Shown here in pieces: positions 35,156 through 45,362 of a DNA stretch of 64,000 nt. The DNA comes from Lepidonotus clava (lineage: Eukaryota > Annelida > Polychaeta > Phyllodocida > Polynoidae). Each line of letters opens with the position of its first letter. Within the stretch, counting starts at the first letter, position 1. The translations under genes were made by a program, and so were the position numbers. A model generated the notes under the pieces. That model saw only the letters and a program-made list of their open reading frames with translations. It had not been told where the DNA came from and ran no database searches. The stretch is from NCBI GenBank assembly GCA_936440205.1, contig OW387150.1, positions 18,636,152 through 18,700,151 on the forward strand, read 5' to 3'.

Positions 35156-35461
35156 ACTAATGTGAAGTGTCTTTGCTAATAGAGCACCATCTTTGTATAT
35201 AATACTATCATCTCGAAATGTTGTATGTTTGTACTGAATATCTGAGATTATCTTGTTGATATACTTATTTACAATTGCTACCGGGACTGTCAACTGGTAG
35301 TCAATTAAAACCGACTGTAAAGCCGATTTTGCCAGTATAAATAAAAGAATTTAAAAGAAAAAAAAATCTAGGTCTGTTTCAACTGCTCAAAAACAATATG
35401 AACCCAACTTGTATTTTTGAGTCCTGAATGCGCCAGAATGCATAAATCCTGCACAATTCAT

Positions 35462-36080
35462 CAGGCATGCTAGTTAAAATTAGCCATTTCCTCAGAAAAT
35501 CATATAATTCTCTAAAAATACATTTAAACCTCATTTTAAAGGTAGAAATACACCTATTAAAAGCTCAATACAATACTAGCAACAGTTTCCTCCCAAAACA
35601 CACTAAGCAGAGATGCCATTCAATAATCCGGAAAAATCCGGAAACTGGTGAAACAGCTTTCTGGATTTTAGGCAGGAAAACTTCCCGGATTTTAGGCAGG
35701 AAAACATCAAAGAAATAGAACCATATATTATGTTCCTTTTGATTTTAAGAAGAGCTTTTAGATAAAACAGTCTAATGTTTTTTACACAAAGGTAATGTGT
35801 TTCTCTTTAAATTTTTGACATGTAAAAAATATGACACTTGACAGACAAAAATCTGGAAATCCGGAAAAAGCAGGAAAAATGGCATCTCTGAGAAAGAGAT
35901 CCATCCTGAAATTTCACAAATTTATCATTTTGGTTGTCAAAATCTATCAGGGTCACCCCCACTCCCCCCTTATATAAAAACTATTTTCTTCTCAGATCTG
36001 TACAAATCTCAGAAATGACCCAAAATATTTTTTTTTTTAAACGCGGAATTCTGCAGATCCATGGAATTCTGTCATGCCTG
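35462..36080. mobile_element. hAT-like TIR element hosting another
   Basis: Ends CAGGCATG / CATGCCTG, flanked by TTCAT on both sides. Same family as 31700-31993 (shared gcggaattc right subterminal region). Interrupted by 35608-35890. Confidence 0.85.
35608..35890. mobile_element. hAT-like TIR element (CAGAGATGCCA family)
   Basis: 283 bp, ends CAGAGATGCCATT / AATGGCATCTCTG. Flanks ACTAAG and AGAAAG agree at four of six positions. The interior has aatccggaaa words. Inserted in 35462-36080. Confidence 0.75.
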
Positions 36081-36099
36081 TTCATGTGCATACCTCCCG

Positions 36100-36310
36100 C
36101 TTGTCCCAATTTGGTCGGGACAGTCCCGAATTCAGGCCCTTGCCCCGATTGCCAAGTCGGGACAGTGTTTGTCCCAATTTCAGGCTCCTGTCCCGATTTT
36201 CTTTAGTTATTTCTAGGATATGATGTGTTATAATTATAGTAAAATCAATTTATTCTAATGATAAGTGCAATATACCTTTATTTTTGACAAGAAATGTCCC
36301 AATTTTGGCC
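36100..36310. repeat. gtcccgatttt word repeat
   Basis: Repeated tcgggacagt and tcccgaatt/tcccgattt words recur between 36110 and 36305. Possibly the end of another TIR element; termini not identified. Confidence 0.35.
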
Positions 36311-36364
36311 TTCTATACTGGGCATATGATTAAAGAAATTTTGGTAAATGGGTGTGGTATTTTT

Positions 36365-36600
36365 AACAATTTTATCCAAAAACATCCATTCTAGATATAA
36401 AGGACCGTAATAGATATGACAACATAGATATTTACATGATTTTCATTTCGATAGGCTGGATAAGGTCTAAATATTTTTGTTTGTAGTGCATGTGATGGTG
36501 CGCAAACCAACTGACAAACCATTTTTTTCAAACGCCGACACAGTCAGACTTTTTTCAAATTGCAAACGTGTCCAGGCCTAAAATGGTCAAACCATATGAT
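36365..36600. repeat. Dispersed copy of a ~150-bp satellite unit
   Basis: Contains acatagatatttacatgatt, gataggctggata and aaattgcaaacgtgtccagg, the same words as the tandem array at 41420-41880. Confidence 0.65.
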
Positions 36601-36605
36601 ATGTA

Positions 36606-36842
36606 CCCGGAACAAACGGCAGTGGACACTCCTTAGATCAGCATGTCCGAAATATTTAAATTAGCTACTGAATTGCCACTGATTGTATACTCTAGCTAAT
36701 TTACATATTTCGGACATACTGATTTCCCACTATTCAACCACTGTATTTCCACTGATTTTCCACTAAAGTCTTACTGCAAGCTGACACTGATTCTGTACTC
36801 ATGATCAGTACACACTGTGTTTCCACTGCTCTTTGGTCCGGG
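36606..36842. mobile_element. MITE with CCCGGAACAAA termini
   Basis: 237 bp with ends CCCGGAACAAA and TTTGGTCCGGG. A central near-palindrome is built on tatgtccgaaatatttaaa. TA lies near both ends, but the exact duplication is unclear. Homologous to 4165-4376. Confidence 0.65.
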
Positions 36843-37010
36843 CTATAGATGTCTGGGACGTGGTAGAACACAGTTTGATACATGATATGCATTTTGATCG
36901 GTCTGGTAAGGCTATTTATATGTCAGTATGCCAATGCCCGAACCAAATGCCTGCATGAGTCCTGAATTTGCTAGACTTCTTGTCTATCAGGCTGCCTGGC
37001 GAGGTCGGTA

Positions 37011-37198
37011 CACAATTTGACAGTAGCTGGTTCCCATGGTAACAGTGACACGCCAGAAAGTTTTGGGCGGACAAAATCAAGTTTCCAGCATGCTGCTGGT
37101 CCCGGTGTCCCAAATTTAAGCCATAACAATAGAAAACATACAGCCACCAGTAAATCCATCTTCATGCAACTGGTTACCGGCAAATAAGAAAAAAGCAT
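37011..37198 (-). CDS. Possible signal-peptide exon
   Basis: A minus-strand frame opens MKMDLLVAVCFLLLWLKFG then TPGPAACWKL, an excellent hydrophobic signal sequence followed by a small-residue cleavage-like stretch. It lies on the same strand as the PAN exons, between PAN3 and linker 2, where the first exon of a second PAN gene would be expected. Against it: no convincing phase-1 donor follows, and a stop ends the frame at about 36974. Only tentative. Confidence 0.2.
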
Positions 37199-37229
37199 GG
37201 TTTGTTTGTTTGTTGGGGTAGTTTAACCG

Positions 37230-38520
37230 TCATGTACAGCGAATGAACATCATCCCCATATAGAATTTCACCCGCCGATGCAACTTGATTCAGCGATACA
37301 GTTAGAACGATGGGCGAAAAACTACACAGGTCTGATAACATTTGCATTCTGTAGGTATTTTTCTATTAATCTATTCCAACAAGCCTTCAAAATGATATAA
37401 AATATAGGCAGTAGCAGGGTGGAATTGAAAAGCTTTTCAGAATCATCCAGTCTTGCAAAATCGATTCAGGCCAAACGCTGGATACAGGTGAAAAAAACTG
37501 CGGATGTTGCCGGCGGACTCCATACCTCTCTATAATTTCAATAATTTCATGTGACAACCCTTTAAGTATATTCCTAAATAGAGCAAAGCTCGAAGATGCT
37601 TCACTCCATAATAAACATATATTCCAGTTGATATCAACTTCAGTTAATCACAATTTTGTTTTCCCAACTATTTCCCAGTTTTTTCTTTGTTCTTTTTTTA
37701 ATCGGGTATCTAATGACGATAGCTAATGCTGATATCATCAAGCATTTGCCTGTGTTGGGAATCATTCCGTGTTTAAGCAGTGAAAATGTTAGGGCCGCAC
37801 CATGTGCCCTTTGTGCATTAAAACATGAAATTTCCTATTAAAAGTACATTCAATGTGCCCATGTAATGTAACATTTCAGATTTCAAAAGACACCAAGGTA
37901 TACAAGAATGACGTATTATGTGAGAATATGTCTCACTGAATACTTTTTTCTTGACATTATCACTGATAAGATTATAATTTTAATGTAATTAAAAGATTTG
38001 AGAATGATCACTCACGTCCTGCTTTTAGTAGCTGGCTGCGACATGATGCAAGATAGCTTGATAGACAAGGCAGTCGACTTTGCCAAACTTTACTTTTGAA
38101 AGGTACGTAGGAGTTATTTCGCTGTTTTCACTAAAACTGGTATCAAAAACTCCAATTTCGTGATTGAATCCCAATGCAGAATTAGTATTGGTTACCTCGG
38201 AGCTGGTCTTCAAATTCATCATTTTTCTTTGGGTTCTAGTTCAACTTATTGAGAGTTTGATAATTACACGATGCCCTGAGCATGACAGGTCCCTGGGGCC
38301 GGGAAATTGTTTTTTAAAGGAGGGAACCATTTCCGTATGTAAGAACACAAACAATATAAAGCTTTATAAGTCATACTGTACTAGGGCCTTTAGAGTTATC
38401 AAAGTACCGATTTATTTTAATCAGGGTGACTTAAAATTACTCGGTAAAACGGTTAAACCCCAGGTAAATAAAATATTTACCAACAACAAATATCAATGTT
38501 AATGGTAGTAGTTATTCATT
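37230..38520. other. No recognised gene or element
   Basis: Intron DNA. A short minus-strand frame (38025-38222) has a good donor-like GTGAGTGATC just after it but also an in-frame stop; I do not call it. Confidence 0.35.
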
Positions 38521-38522
38521 AC

Positions 38523-38768
38523 CTTTTTCTGACGACTTGTAGTATGCACGAAGCATCATACCGAACATTAATCTTGGTTTTGGGCACATTTTCTCCATCA
38601 GTAAACAAGCATGTAATTTCTTGTTTTTTCGTTGACCCGAGAATAGGTAACCGAATCCACCACATGTTTCCTTTCTTTGACAGGCAGAAGCACACTTCTC
38701 TAGGGAAACCTCGAGGTTCCCTACAATTTTTCCTCCGCAACCTCCATTCTTGGATGTAAAGCCAGCCA
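38523..38768 (-). CDS. Exon 6: PAN/apple-like domain 3
   Basis: A 246-nt phase 1-1 exon coding GFTSKNGGCGGKIVGNLEV, CASAC, TCGGFGYLFSGQRKNKKLHA, CLLMEKMC and AYYKSSEK. The cysteine spacing is identical to domains 1 and 2. The acceptor is cattgcag and the donor is AAAG followed by GTAATG. The SGQRKNK loop is shared with PAN4 (21254-21505), so these two are closer to each other than to PAN1 or PAN2. No linker exon was recognised between PAN2 and PAN3; since all phases are 1, PAN2 can be spliced directly to PAN3. Confidence 0.85.
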
Positions 38769-38877
38769 CTGCAATGAAAAGAAATATAGAAATCATCCAA
38801 CTTCCATAGACAACACCCTTATCAAAAGTTTAGGTTTTTCGTCAATGATTCCTAAGTAAGAGTCAATCCCACTTTAT

Positions 38878-39040
38878 CCACAAGGTAAAGCTTTGCAGCT
38901 AGTTTTACGCCACATGGGCAGTATCCGAATCTATGAGATGAGGTGCCTATTTGTAGCAGTGGGACCCAATGCCCACTTTATATCATGTCATAGGCCCACA
39001 TAATACCCCACTCAGTTACATTATACTGACACTGGGAATT
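38878..39040 (-). mobile_element. SINE fragment
   Basis: acaaggtaaagctttgcagc, cgccacatgggcagtatccg, gaggtgcctatttgtagcag and taggcccacataatacccca, the SINE body in complement. Confidence 0.7.
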
Positions 39041-39320
39041 CCATGTGATTCTGGGGGATAAGTGCTTAGGAAAATTATCGTAACCAATCACATGGGGCCG
39101 CGCTGTTTGAATGCTGTTTGTTCTGTTTTGGTGGCATGCATTCAATCAATTGCCATACAATTTTCGCACCTCCTTGTGACAGAAGCATTGGACAGGGCAA
39201 ATGAGCCTTGACTTACACACAAGGAAGTTAAAAGAATTGTAGATTTTGAAATTTGTCCAAATTTAGGCATGGGTAACTCTTTTTCCTGAACACATCCCCG
39301 AATTAGTACTAATCTCAAAA

Positions 39321-39580
39321 CAGTGTTCGAAAATAAGCATTTAATTTATGCATCCATAACGTTCATAATCTTGGAAATTATGCACCCAGGGGGTTTGTAC
39401 TTGCACTAAACCAACATATAACAATAATAATTTATCGAAAAGTTGTGCACATTCTGGGTGCACACCACACCTTTCAAAATTATGCAAACAGCCCCAAAAA
39501 TGTGCATGTCAGGTGCAGTACACATCTTGCAAAAATTTTAAATTCTGATGGGAACAAAAAATTCCCCCAGTTCTTTGTAA
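39321..39580 (+). mobile_element. CAGTGTTCGAAAATAAG-type element, left end only
   Basis: Starts CAGTGTTCGAAAATAAGCAT and carries the gtgcacac/ggtgcag words seen in the related copies at 50219, 53169 and 54302. No right terminus found. Confidence 0.4.
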
Positions 39581-39659
39581 TGCCGAGCTCTACAGAAACA
39601 AAACAAGGCAAGGGAATCAAATCAGTCAAAACTCATAACTGGTGTTACTCAATAATTAC

Positions 39660-39905
39660 CTTCGTCCTTGGTCTTGTAATATGAATATATCACAAGGCCT
39701 TTCACTTGAGATGGTTTAGTACACAATTCTCTGCTCAAGAAACATGGTCGAAGTTTACTGTTTCCTTTCTGCCTCGAATATATATAAGTAAATCCTCTAC
39801 AGTTGTGTAATTGCCGACACTTCGAGGCGCACTCTTCTGTGGAAATTTGAAGGTTTGCAAAGCTCTTTCCTTGACATGTTCCCTTCTTAATTGAAAAACC
39901 TTTTA
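39660..39905 (-). CDS. Exon 5: PAN/apple-like domain 2
   Basis: A 246-nt phase 1-1 exon. Its reading frame has no ATG, so a start-codon ORF scan misses it. It encodes KGFSIKKGTCQGKSFANLQI through a CASKC helix, NCRGFTYIYSRQKG and a final YYKTKDE. The six cysteines have the same spacing as domain 1, including x18 and x6. The acceptor is attgcag and the donor is GAAG followed by GTAATT. Length identical to PAN1 and PAN3, conserved GF...K-G-C start and YYK end all support a true domain exon. Confidence 0.85.
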
Positions 39906-40126
39906 CTGCAATAGAAAAAAGACATATCTAGTTTAAACATAAGTCAGGTTATTCGTTTTTTTCCTTTTTCTTTTTTTGGGTCTATTGTATTGAAAACATG
40001 CTTAAATTCACATTCCGAGAGATACAATATGGTAAATGACTAATTCGCTTTGTATATATATACTACTATATCTATGATTCCTTGACCAATTGACGTCATT
40101 TTACTGAAATTAGTGAAGGATCAAAC

Positions 40127-40216
40127 CTTTGTGGTCTATCGTTACAGACTTTGGGTCCTTTACTTCTGGTTTTGATGTTTCTGATGTGGATGGAACTGCC
40201 ACTGCTTTATGACGTT
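40127..40216 (-). CDS. Exon 4: linker 1
   Basis: A 90-nt phase 1-1 exon with acceptor ttaacag and donor CAAAG followed by GTTTGATCC. It encodes RHKAVAVPSTSETSKPEVKD and then PKSVTIDHK, a hydrophilic Ser/Thr/Pro/Lys/Glu-rich stretch with no cysteine, expected to be a flexible and possibly glycosylated spacer. It lies 221 bases upstream of PAN2. The donor sequence GGTTTGATCC is the same as at linker 3, and a similar arrangement (linker then PAN) recurs at 21.8-21.2 kb, so linker plus PAN looks like the duplicated unit. Confidence 0.7.
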
Positions 40217-40819
40217 CTGTTAATATGGAGGAAAATCATTAAACAAAAACTGCAGGAGATTTTTAAAGATGAAAATGAAACAAAGCGAAGATCTCCATTG
40301 GAAAGACAACTTTTTTTAAAGAAAGATAGCTTGGAATTCTTGATTAGTGTATCGTGGGATTTAGAATTCATTCATTTTATTCAGGTAATAATGATAGCCC
40401 ATTAGCTGTTACTTTAATAGGTAAGGTTTTGCCGTAAGGTGGGAACCCAATGAGTGACACAACTAAGATTCTACAGGTCACTTAGCTATTAACGTCTAAC
40501 ATTGTCAGATATTTGGCAAGTGATTTTTTTTGCAAAATTGCTGAATGGGAACACTGTTTCTACCCGTTTTCGACCAGATCTAGTCAAAACAAATAAAACT
40601 TAACGAACCAGAACTGGTCAAAACGTCCTGAATTACAGTTAAATTGCTCAATGGGTCCCCCCCTTTAGTCTATATAGGCATTGTGCAGATGACGTCACAT
40701 ATTCCCAAATGGACTTGCCGCCAATTCAAAACCAATATATTCCTCAATTGTAGCGCATCTATACAAAATACTTATCCGTAGGCCTACCTTTTTAAAGGTA
40801 AAAGTATATCGGACCTCAT

Positions 40820-41201
40820 CAGTGGCGGATTTAGAAGGGGACTCAGGGGCGTGCGCCCTCCTATTTTTGGCTCAATATTAACTTTTCTATTGTAAAACTC
40901 TTGCTTGGGGGATCTAGCGGAAATATTTACTATAGACAGGGGTTTTCCTTAACTATTTTGTCCACTAGTCCACCGGGCTAGTGGTGATGTCTTTCCACTA
41001 GCCCGGATCAAAGGTCAACTAGTCCTTATAATCAATTAATATTGTAATTCCAAATCTTTTGACTAGTCCCCTGGGCTAGTTGCTCACAAGTTTCACTAGC
41101 CCGAGCTGATTTTTACTAGTACCCGGTACTAGTAACTCTATGCTAAGGTAAACCCCTGATAGAGCACCCCACCCTTTTCATACTCTCGGGATCTGCCCCT
41201 G
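40820..41201. mobile_element. hAT-like TIR element, outer
   Basis: Ends CAGTGGCGGATTTAGAAGGG and GGATCTGCCCCTG. Flanks CTCAT/ATAAT match poorly, so it is old. Interrupted by 40937-41158. A lone terminus tctaaatccgccactg occurs at 59399-59414. Confidence 0.65.
40937..41158. mobile_element. hAT-like TIR element, 5-bp duplication
   Basis: 222 bp, ends CAGGGGTTTTCCTTA / TAAGGTAAACCCCTG, flanked by ATAGA on both sides. Interior repeats of actagcccgg/ccgggctagt. Confidence 0.9.
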
Positions 41202-41419
41202 ATAATCAACAGTTACAAGACTGAAAAGTATTGAAATTATCGAATGATTGATTTCGTTCAAAGGAAAACGAGAATTTCGCCCACTGAAATGATACATTAC
41301 AGGAGTAGCCGTTTAGAGTTTAATGATTGTAATATTTTTAGAGTAGGGCAGAAAAAATGACACTATAGTGACAATTTCAAAAATCATCTTATTATCATTT
41401 TAAATCTTAAAGCTCTGAA

Positions 41420-41880
41420 ACTTGGTCTGAAAATATTTGAATTGCAAACGTGTCCAGGCCTAAAATCATTAAACCATGTAATAAATAGAAGCATGAGAGA
41501 TGTGAGAACATGTATATATCTACATAATTTTTATTTTGATAGGCTGGATATAGCCTAAAATAATTGTTTTCGTAGCCTTTCAAATTGCAAACGTGTCCAG
41601 GCCTAAATTTATTAAACCATCTGATATGTAGATACCTAAGAACATAGATATTTACATGATTTGCATTTTGATAGGCTGGATATGGCCAAAATAATCATTT
41701 TTCAAAAAGCCACGAGTCTGATATCAGCCCAACCGATACCAAACTCATCTAGCCTCTAACCTATTTGTCAGTGTCATTTATTTTCTTCTTGTCATACGGT
41801 CAGAAAATATTCAAATTGCAAACGTGTCCAGGCCTTAAATGTTCAAACCATACGATATGTAGATGCTGCTGAAATAGGTA
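41420..41880 (+). repeat. Satellite array, ~140-160-bp units x3
   Basis: aattgcaaacgtgtccaggc occurs at about 41441, 41584 and 41817. It alternates with gataggctggatatgg-type phrases at about 41540 and 41670. Confidence 0.8.
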
Positions 41881-42009
41881 ATATTTTTGAAATATTTTGA
41901 TCATATCTGACCAAGAACAATGCAAGCACCGACTACGACGCTGCATGCTTGTATTATTTCACCCCTAATGGCGTAGTGTCTGTACATCTCCTATTTAGAC
42001 GTCATTTTA

Positions 42010-42440
42010 TTCATCCAGGGGAATAACAAAAAAGATATTCCCCTGATTTAAACTGTAAACTACAGAGACCAGGGGAATATCAAAAAGTTATTCCCCTGGA
42101 ACACCAAGGAAACATTAAGCCACGCCCCTTTATTCAGGCTCAACCAATAGCAACGCACAGCACCAGGGGAATAACTTTTAGTAAAGCCACGCCCCCTTAT
42201 GCTATCATCCAATCAGAGTGTAGCAGTGGAATATCTAGGTCGCATTGCTAGGTTGCGTTGCTAGGTCGTATGATGCGGCCGTTTGTTTACATTTTGGCGT
42301 AACTTTTATCTATTAATATCTTTGCTGATATAACATCATTTTTCCCCATTTAAAAACTGTATTAAACATTAGATAACATATATGTGTGTGCTGACGTGGC
42401 TTCAGTGTAGGCTATCACGACCACAACTGACCAGGTAAGG
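42010..42440 (+). promoter_or_regulatory. Promoter-like region with duplicated GC-box/CCAAT module
   Basis: Two modules, aagccacgcccctttat...ccaatag (about 42117-42152) and aagccacgcccccttat...ccaatcag (about 42183-42218), sit among four ccaggggaat words. They are followed by a CpG-containing stretch and a good plus-strand donor (GACCAG followed by GTAAGG) at about 42436. It could be a transposon promoter or the start of an unrecognised plus-strand transcript; no coding exon follows. Confidence 0.35.
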
Positions 42441-43079
42441 TTTGATTTTCCCTCCCTTACCCCTATTAGCATATCATGTGACCTGGTAGGGTCAGCTTTG
42501 TTGTTGTGTTGTCAAGGTAGCAGTGTGCTGATTGGTCAGTCCTGACTGACCTGTCACTTTTGTGAACTCTCATGGGGTTGAGATTTCACTATTCCCTTTA
42601 TTTTTAATTTATATTTGTATTTACTACCTTATTTTGACATTGTGGTTTCGACTATGTTTCTCATCAGGTGATATAGTGAGCCTTTTTTGAAGCAAATGAT
42701 ATTTTTTTGAAGTTGCAGAGTATAGTCTGCAGTGTGTGTATGGACCCATAATTTTGTATGGGTCAGTATAATTTTGAGGGATTCTTTTTTGCATTTTTGC
42801 TTTCTGGGCTGTGTTTACAACCAGATTATGCTTAGGTACATTCCATATTTTATTGGTAATGTATGGTCAGGTAGCCGGTAGGGTTAAATACGATTGGGAA
42901 TCATATTTTAAAAAAATTCTTTTCTTTGTGTCTGGGGCATTTCTGCCTAGAAAAATTTTTTTGACGTGGCATTTATTTTTGTATATTAACCGTACCTATT
43001 GTCCAGAGTGTTCAGTCCATTCGGGGCTGTACATTTTAGTCTATGTATCCAATTGAACTCTATAGTGTTTCTTAGAGTA

Positions 43080-43770
43080 GCAATACCACAAGCGCTCCAA
43101 AATCATGTACAAACTATAAAAATGCCTGATTTTACCGGGCTGGCACCAGCAAATTGGCTGTCAGATTTTTTATTTCAACAATAGAGGATAAACAAAATTA
43201 CTATGAGAAAGAGGACACTTTTTAGCATGGAAACCCGAAGTTTTATGGAAATTGGGCTTGACTTTAATGATTTTCTTGACTAAGTATCATCTGAAAAAAT
43301 AAATATATGGGCTCTCCAGGATTTTCCACATATGGGCCGTGTTTTTCATAATTTTTATTTCCAGCCTTAAACCAGTAATTTCTAGTTTTCAAACAAATTA
43401 TGATCTGAGGAAATAGGGCAATGTAAGGTGAGATCCGCGCTTATTATGCTCTTTTTAATGATATATGACACATGGATGTACTATCAGGGAGAGATCCGCG
43501 GAATTTAGCCTGAAATGGGCTGTAAGAAGGGAAAAATGTGTTAAAATAGGCTAATTAGGGGGTCCATGGCTCTCCCCTTAATTTAATATAAACTTTATGT
43601 AAAAACGGTCCATTTTTATCATCATATTTCTAGCAATATCTCCACAATGCCAAGTCCGATTTGAATTCTGTTTGAAATAATAAAAAGCATTTAAATAGGC
43701 AGATCTAACAGATATTGCCAAATTATTGAAAATTGAAAAAATATTTTTTGTGTGGTATTGCTACTTAGAG
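43080..43770 (+). repeat. Dispersed repeat R1, copy a
   Basis: Matches 54930-55860 collinearly. Shared words include aaatgcctgattttaccggg, gtgagatccgcgct, gagatccgcgga and tgtgtggtattgctactta. Family unknown; no protein. It abuts the Penelope-like fragment. Confidence 0.75.
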
Positions 43771-43771
43771 T

Positions 43772-44290
43772 CTTTGCTCGTTTTGATTCTGGATGATCGT
43801 ATATGAAATCCAGGATGTGGATTTCCATGTCTTGTTCCTTGCAGTGGTTGTCACTGTTGAAGTGATAGGGTACATCTGAGTTGAGAATGCCCTTGTTTGT
43901 ATAGTATATATGTTCTCTTACTCTTTCTTTAATTTTTCTTTTTGTTTGTCCCACATATTTTTTGTCACATTTCTTGCAAGATATACAATATATGACATTA
44001 GAGCTGTTGCAGCTCACATTGTGTTTTGTAGTATGAGTGTGGTTTGTTTGTTTGTTGTACAATTTTCCACTTTTGCCTAACATTGCACAGTATTTACAAT
44101 TTTTTTGTGTTGCAGGTGTTTGGATTCATACTTTTAGTTACTTCATCTGTGTTTTTTTTCTGGATGATAATCTGTAGCTCGTACTAGTATGTCTCTGAGG
44201 TTTTTAGGTCTTTTATAGCCTGTTATCAATTGGCTTCTGTGTATTGCTTTGGTTGTTTTTGACCTACCTAGAAGGTCAACAACCGTCCCA
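43772..44290 (-). mobile_element. Penelope-like element, GIY-YIG end
   Basis: Minus strand: KAIHRSQLITGYKRPKNLRD at 44200-44290 is the RT C-terminal region. Then YCISCKKCDKKYVGQTKRK, KERVREH and HFNSDNHCKEQDMEIH form the GIY-YIG nuclease characteristic of this group. 5'-truncated next to a foldback. A frame break separates the two parts; the C-terminus runs into repeat R1. Confidence 0.8.
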
Positions 44291-44334
44291 CATCTGGGAG
44301 GTGAAAACCGTCCCACACCTGGGAGGTGAAATAA

Positions 44335-44476
44335 ATCCAGTACTGACCTCGGTGAGATATCAAAAAAAGTTATTGCCCTGGTAGTCAAGGTCTCTGGCTT
44401 ACGCTGCGCTTCAGCCCTCGACCATGACTACCAGGGCAATAACTTTTTTGATATCTCACCTCGGTCATTACTATCT
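44335..44476. repeat. Foldback hairpin
   Basis: Arms 44341-44397 and about 44422-44470 are near-perfect complements (gacctcggtgagatatcaaa; agttattgccctggtagtca), with a loop of about 30 bases. The layout resembles 48093-48251. Confidence 0.85.
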
Positions 44477-44479
44477 ATT

Positions 44480-44820
44480 TATCGCCCACTATCTCGGCAA
44501 AAATAATCTATTTTAACCCCGGTCTTTGGTCAAATTAAGAAGTGTAGGTGTCCCAGATACTATGATTTAATTCTCTGCTGCTAATAGTCTATGTCTAATA
44601 GTTCGAAATATTGATCTGACCAAGAAAAGTGGCAATGCAATCGGCGAGAGGCTAGAAAAACAAACCTGACAGTGACACGGACGTATTTTCGTTGAAAATA
44701 ATCCATTTCAAGCCTGGTTTTCGGACAAATTATGAAGTGTAGGTACTCAACATACTATTGTTTTGTTCCCCACTGCTGTAATGTCTAGTATTTCGAGATA
44801 TTTCATTATTTATGCATTAC
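44480..44820 (+). repeat. Two diverged ~190-bp direct units
   Basis: aaataatctattttaacccc...agaagtgtaggt and aaataatccatttcaagcct...tgaagtgtaggt head the two units, each followed by a ttcgaaatat/ttcgagatat word. Confidence 0.5.
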
Positions 44821-44871
44821 AGTAGAGAAGTCCACGTTCGGCGAGCAAGCCGACGCCATGTTGCTACTCAG

Positions 44872-44937
44872 CATACTCCTTAGTCACTTCAGATTCCGGT
44901 GTATTACAAGTGGAATCCGACACGACTAAGGAGTATG
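44872..44937. repeat. Short palindrome
   Basis: CATACTCCTTAGTC (44872-44885) and GACTAAGGAGTATG (44924-44937) are exact complements, with a further gattcc/ggaatc pair inside. Confidence 0.8.
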
Positions 44938-45362
44938 ATGTAAACCGGATGTCCGGGTGTGCGCGCACTCTTAGAGAGAACTGCTGGGTCCGAAAAAGCT
45001 GTCAAAACGTCGAATCTGAATACAATTCGACCGGCACAAGCGAATGGCGAGATCAGACGGTTGTTCCTGGTGTCCCGGATAAAACACTGCTTATGGCATT
45101 GGTAGGTATCCGTCATGTTGTGCAAAACTGTGTACATCCATTTAAGATTTCGCCTGATACGACTTTATACGAATGATGACGATTTCATCCATCTAATTTC
45201 GCAGGGGGAAAAATTATTATTAGAGTTTAGAAATTTTGGATATATTTCATATCCACTTGGATGAGCACATGGTGATCACCCAAAGGTGATCACGCGATCA
45301 CGTCTGCACAAGGTCTAAGGACTAAAAGGTATGTGTCTGACAGTTGGGTGAACAATAAATAC

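Larger units (their letters stand above)
32835..35370 (+). mobile_element. LINE reverse transcriptase part and 3' UTR
   Basis: Plus-strand coding includes NYRPISLLPL (about 33150), FIDFRKAFDTVNHEILLKKL (33352 on), VPQGSTPGPLLF (33530), YTDDTVVL (33620) and YKYLGVILDQTLRF, the RT blocks of the CR1/L2/Jockey group. It is interrupted by frameshifts and by a piggyBac-like element (33788-34146). Coding ends near 34823. The 3' UTR is split by a hAT-like element (34874-35155) and ends at an A-rich tail about 35345-35370. Confidence 0.85.

Noticed and set aside
38025-38222. Extra PAN-gene exon with a good donor
   Set aside because: The frame stops just before the donor and has no cysteine pattern or linker likeness.
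41420-41880. CRISPR-like spaced repeats
   Set aside because: Units are 140-160 bases, diverged, and in an animal genome; ordinary satellite DNA.
44335-44476. microRNA precursor
   Set aside because: Arms are too long and too perfect for an animal miRNA and extend with element-like ends; a foldback repeat is simpler.
44904-45176. Overlapping open frames on both strands beside a palindrome
   Set aside because: Both frames are short, neither shows a known domain, and the codon pattern is not biased.
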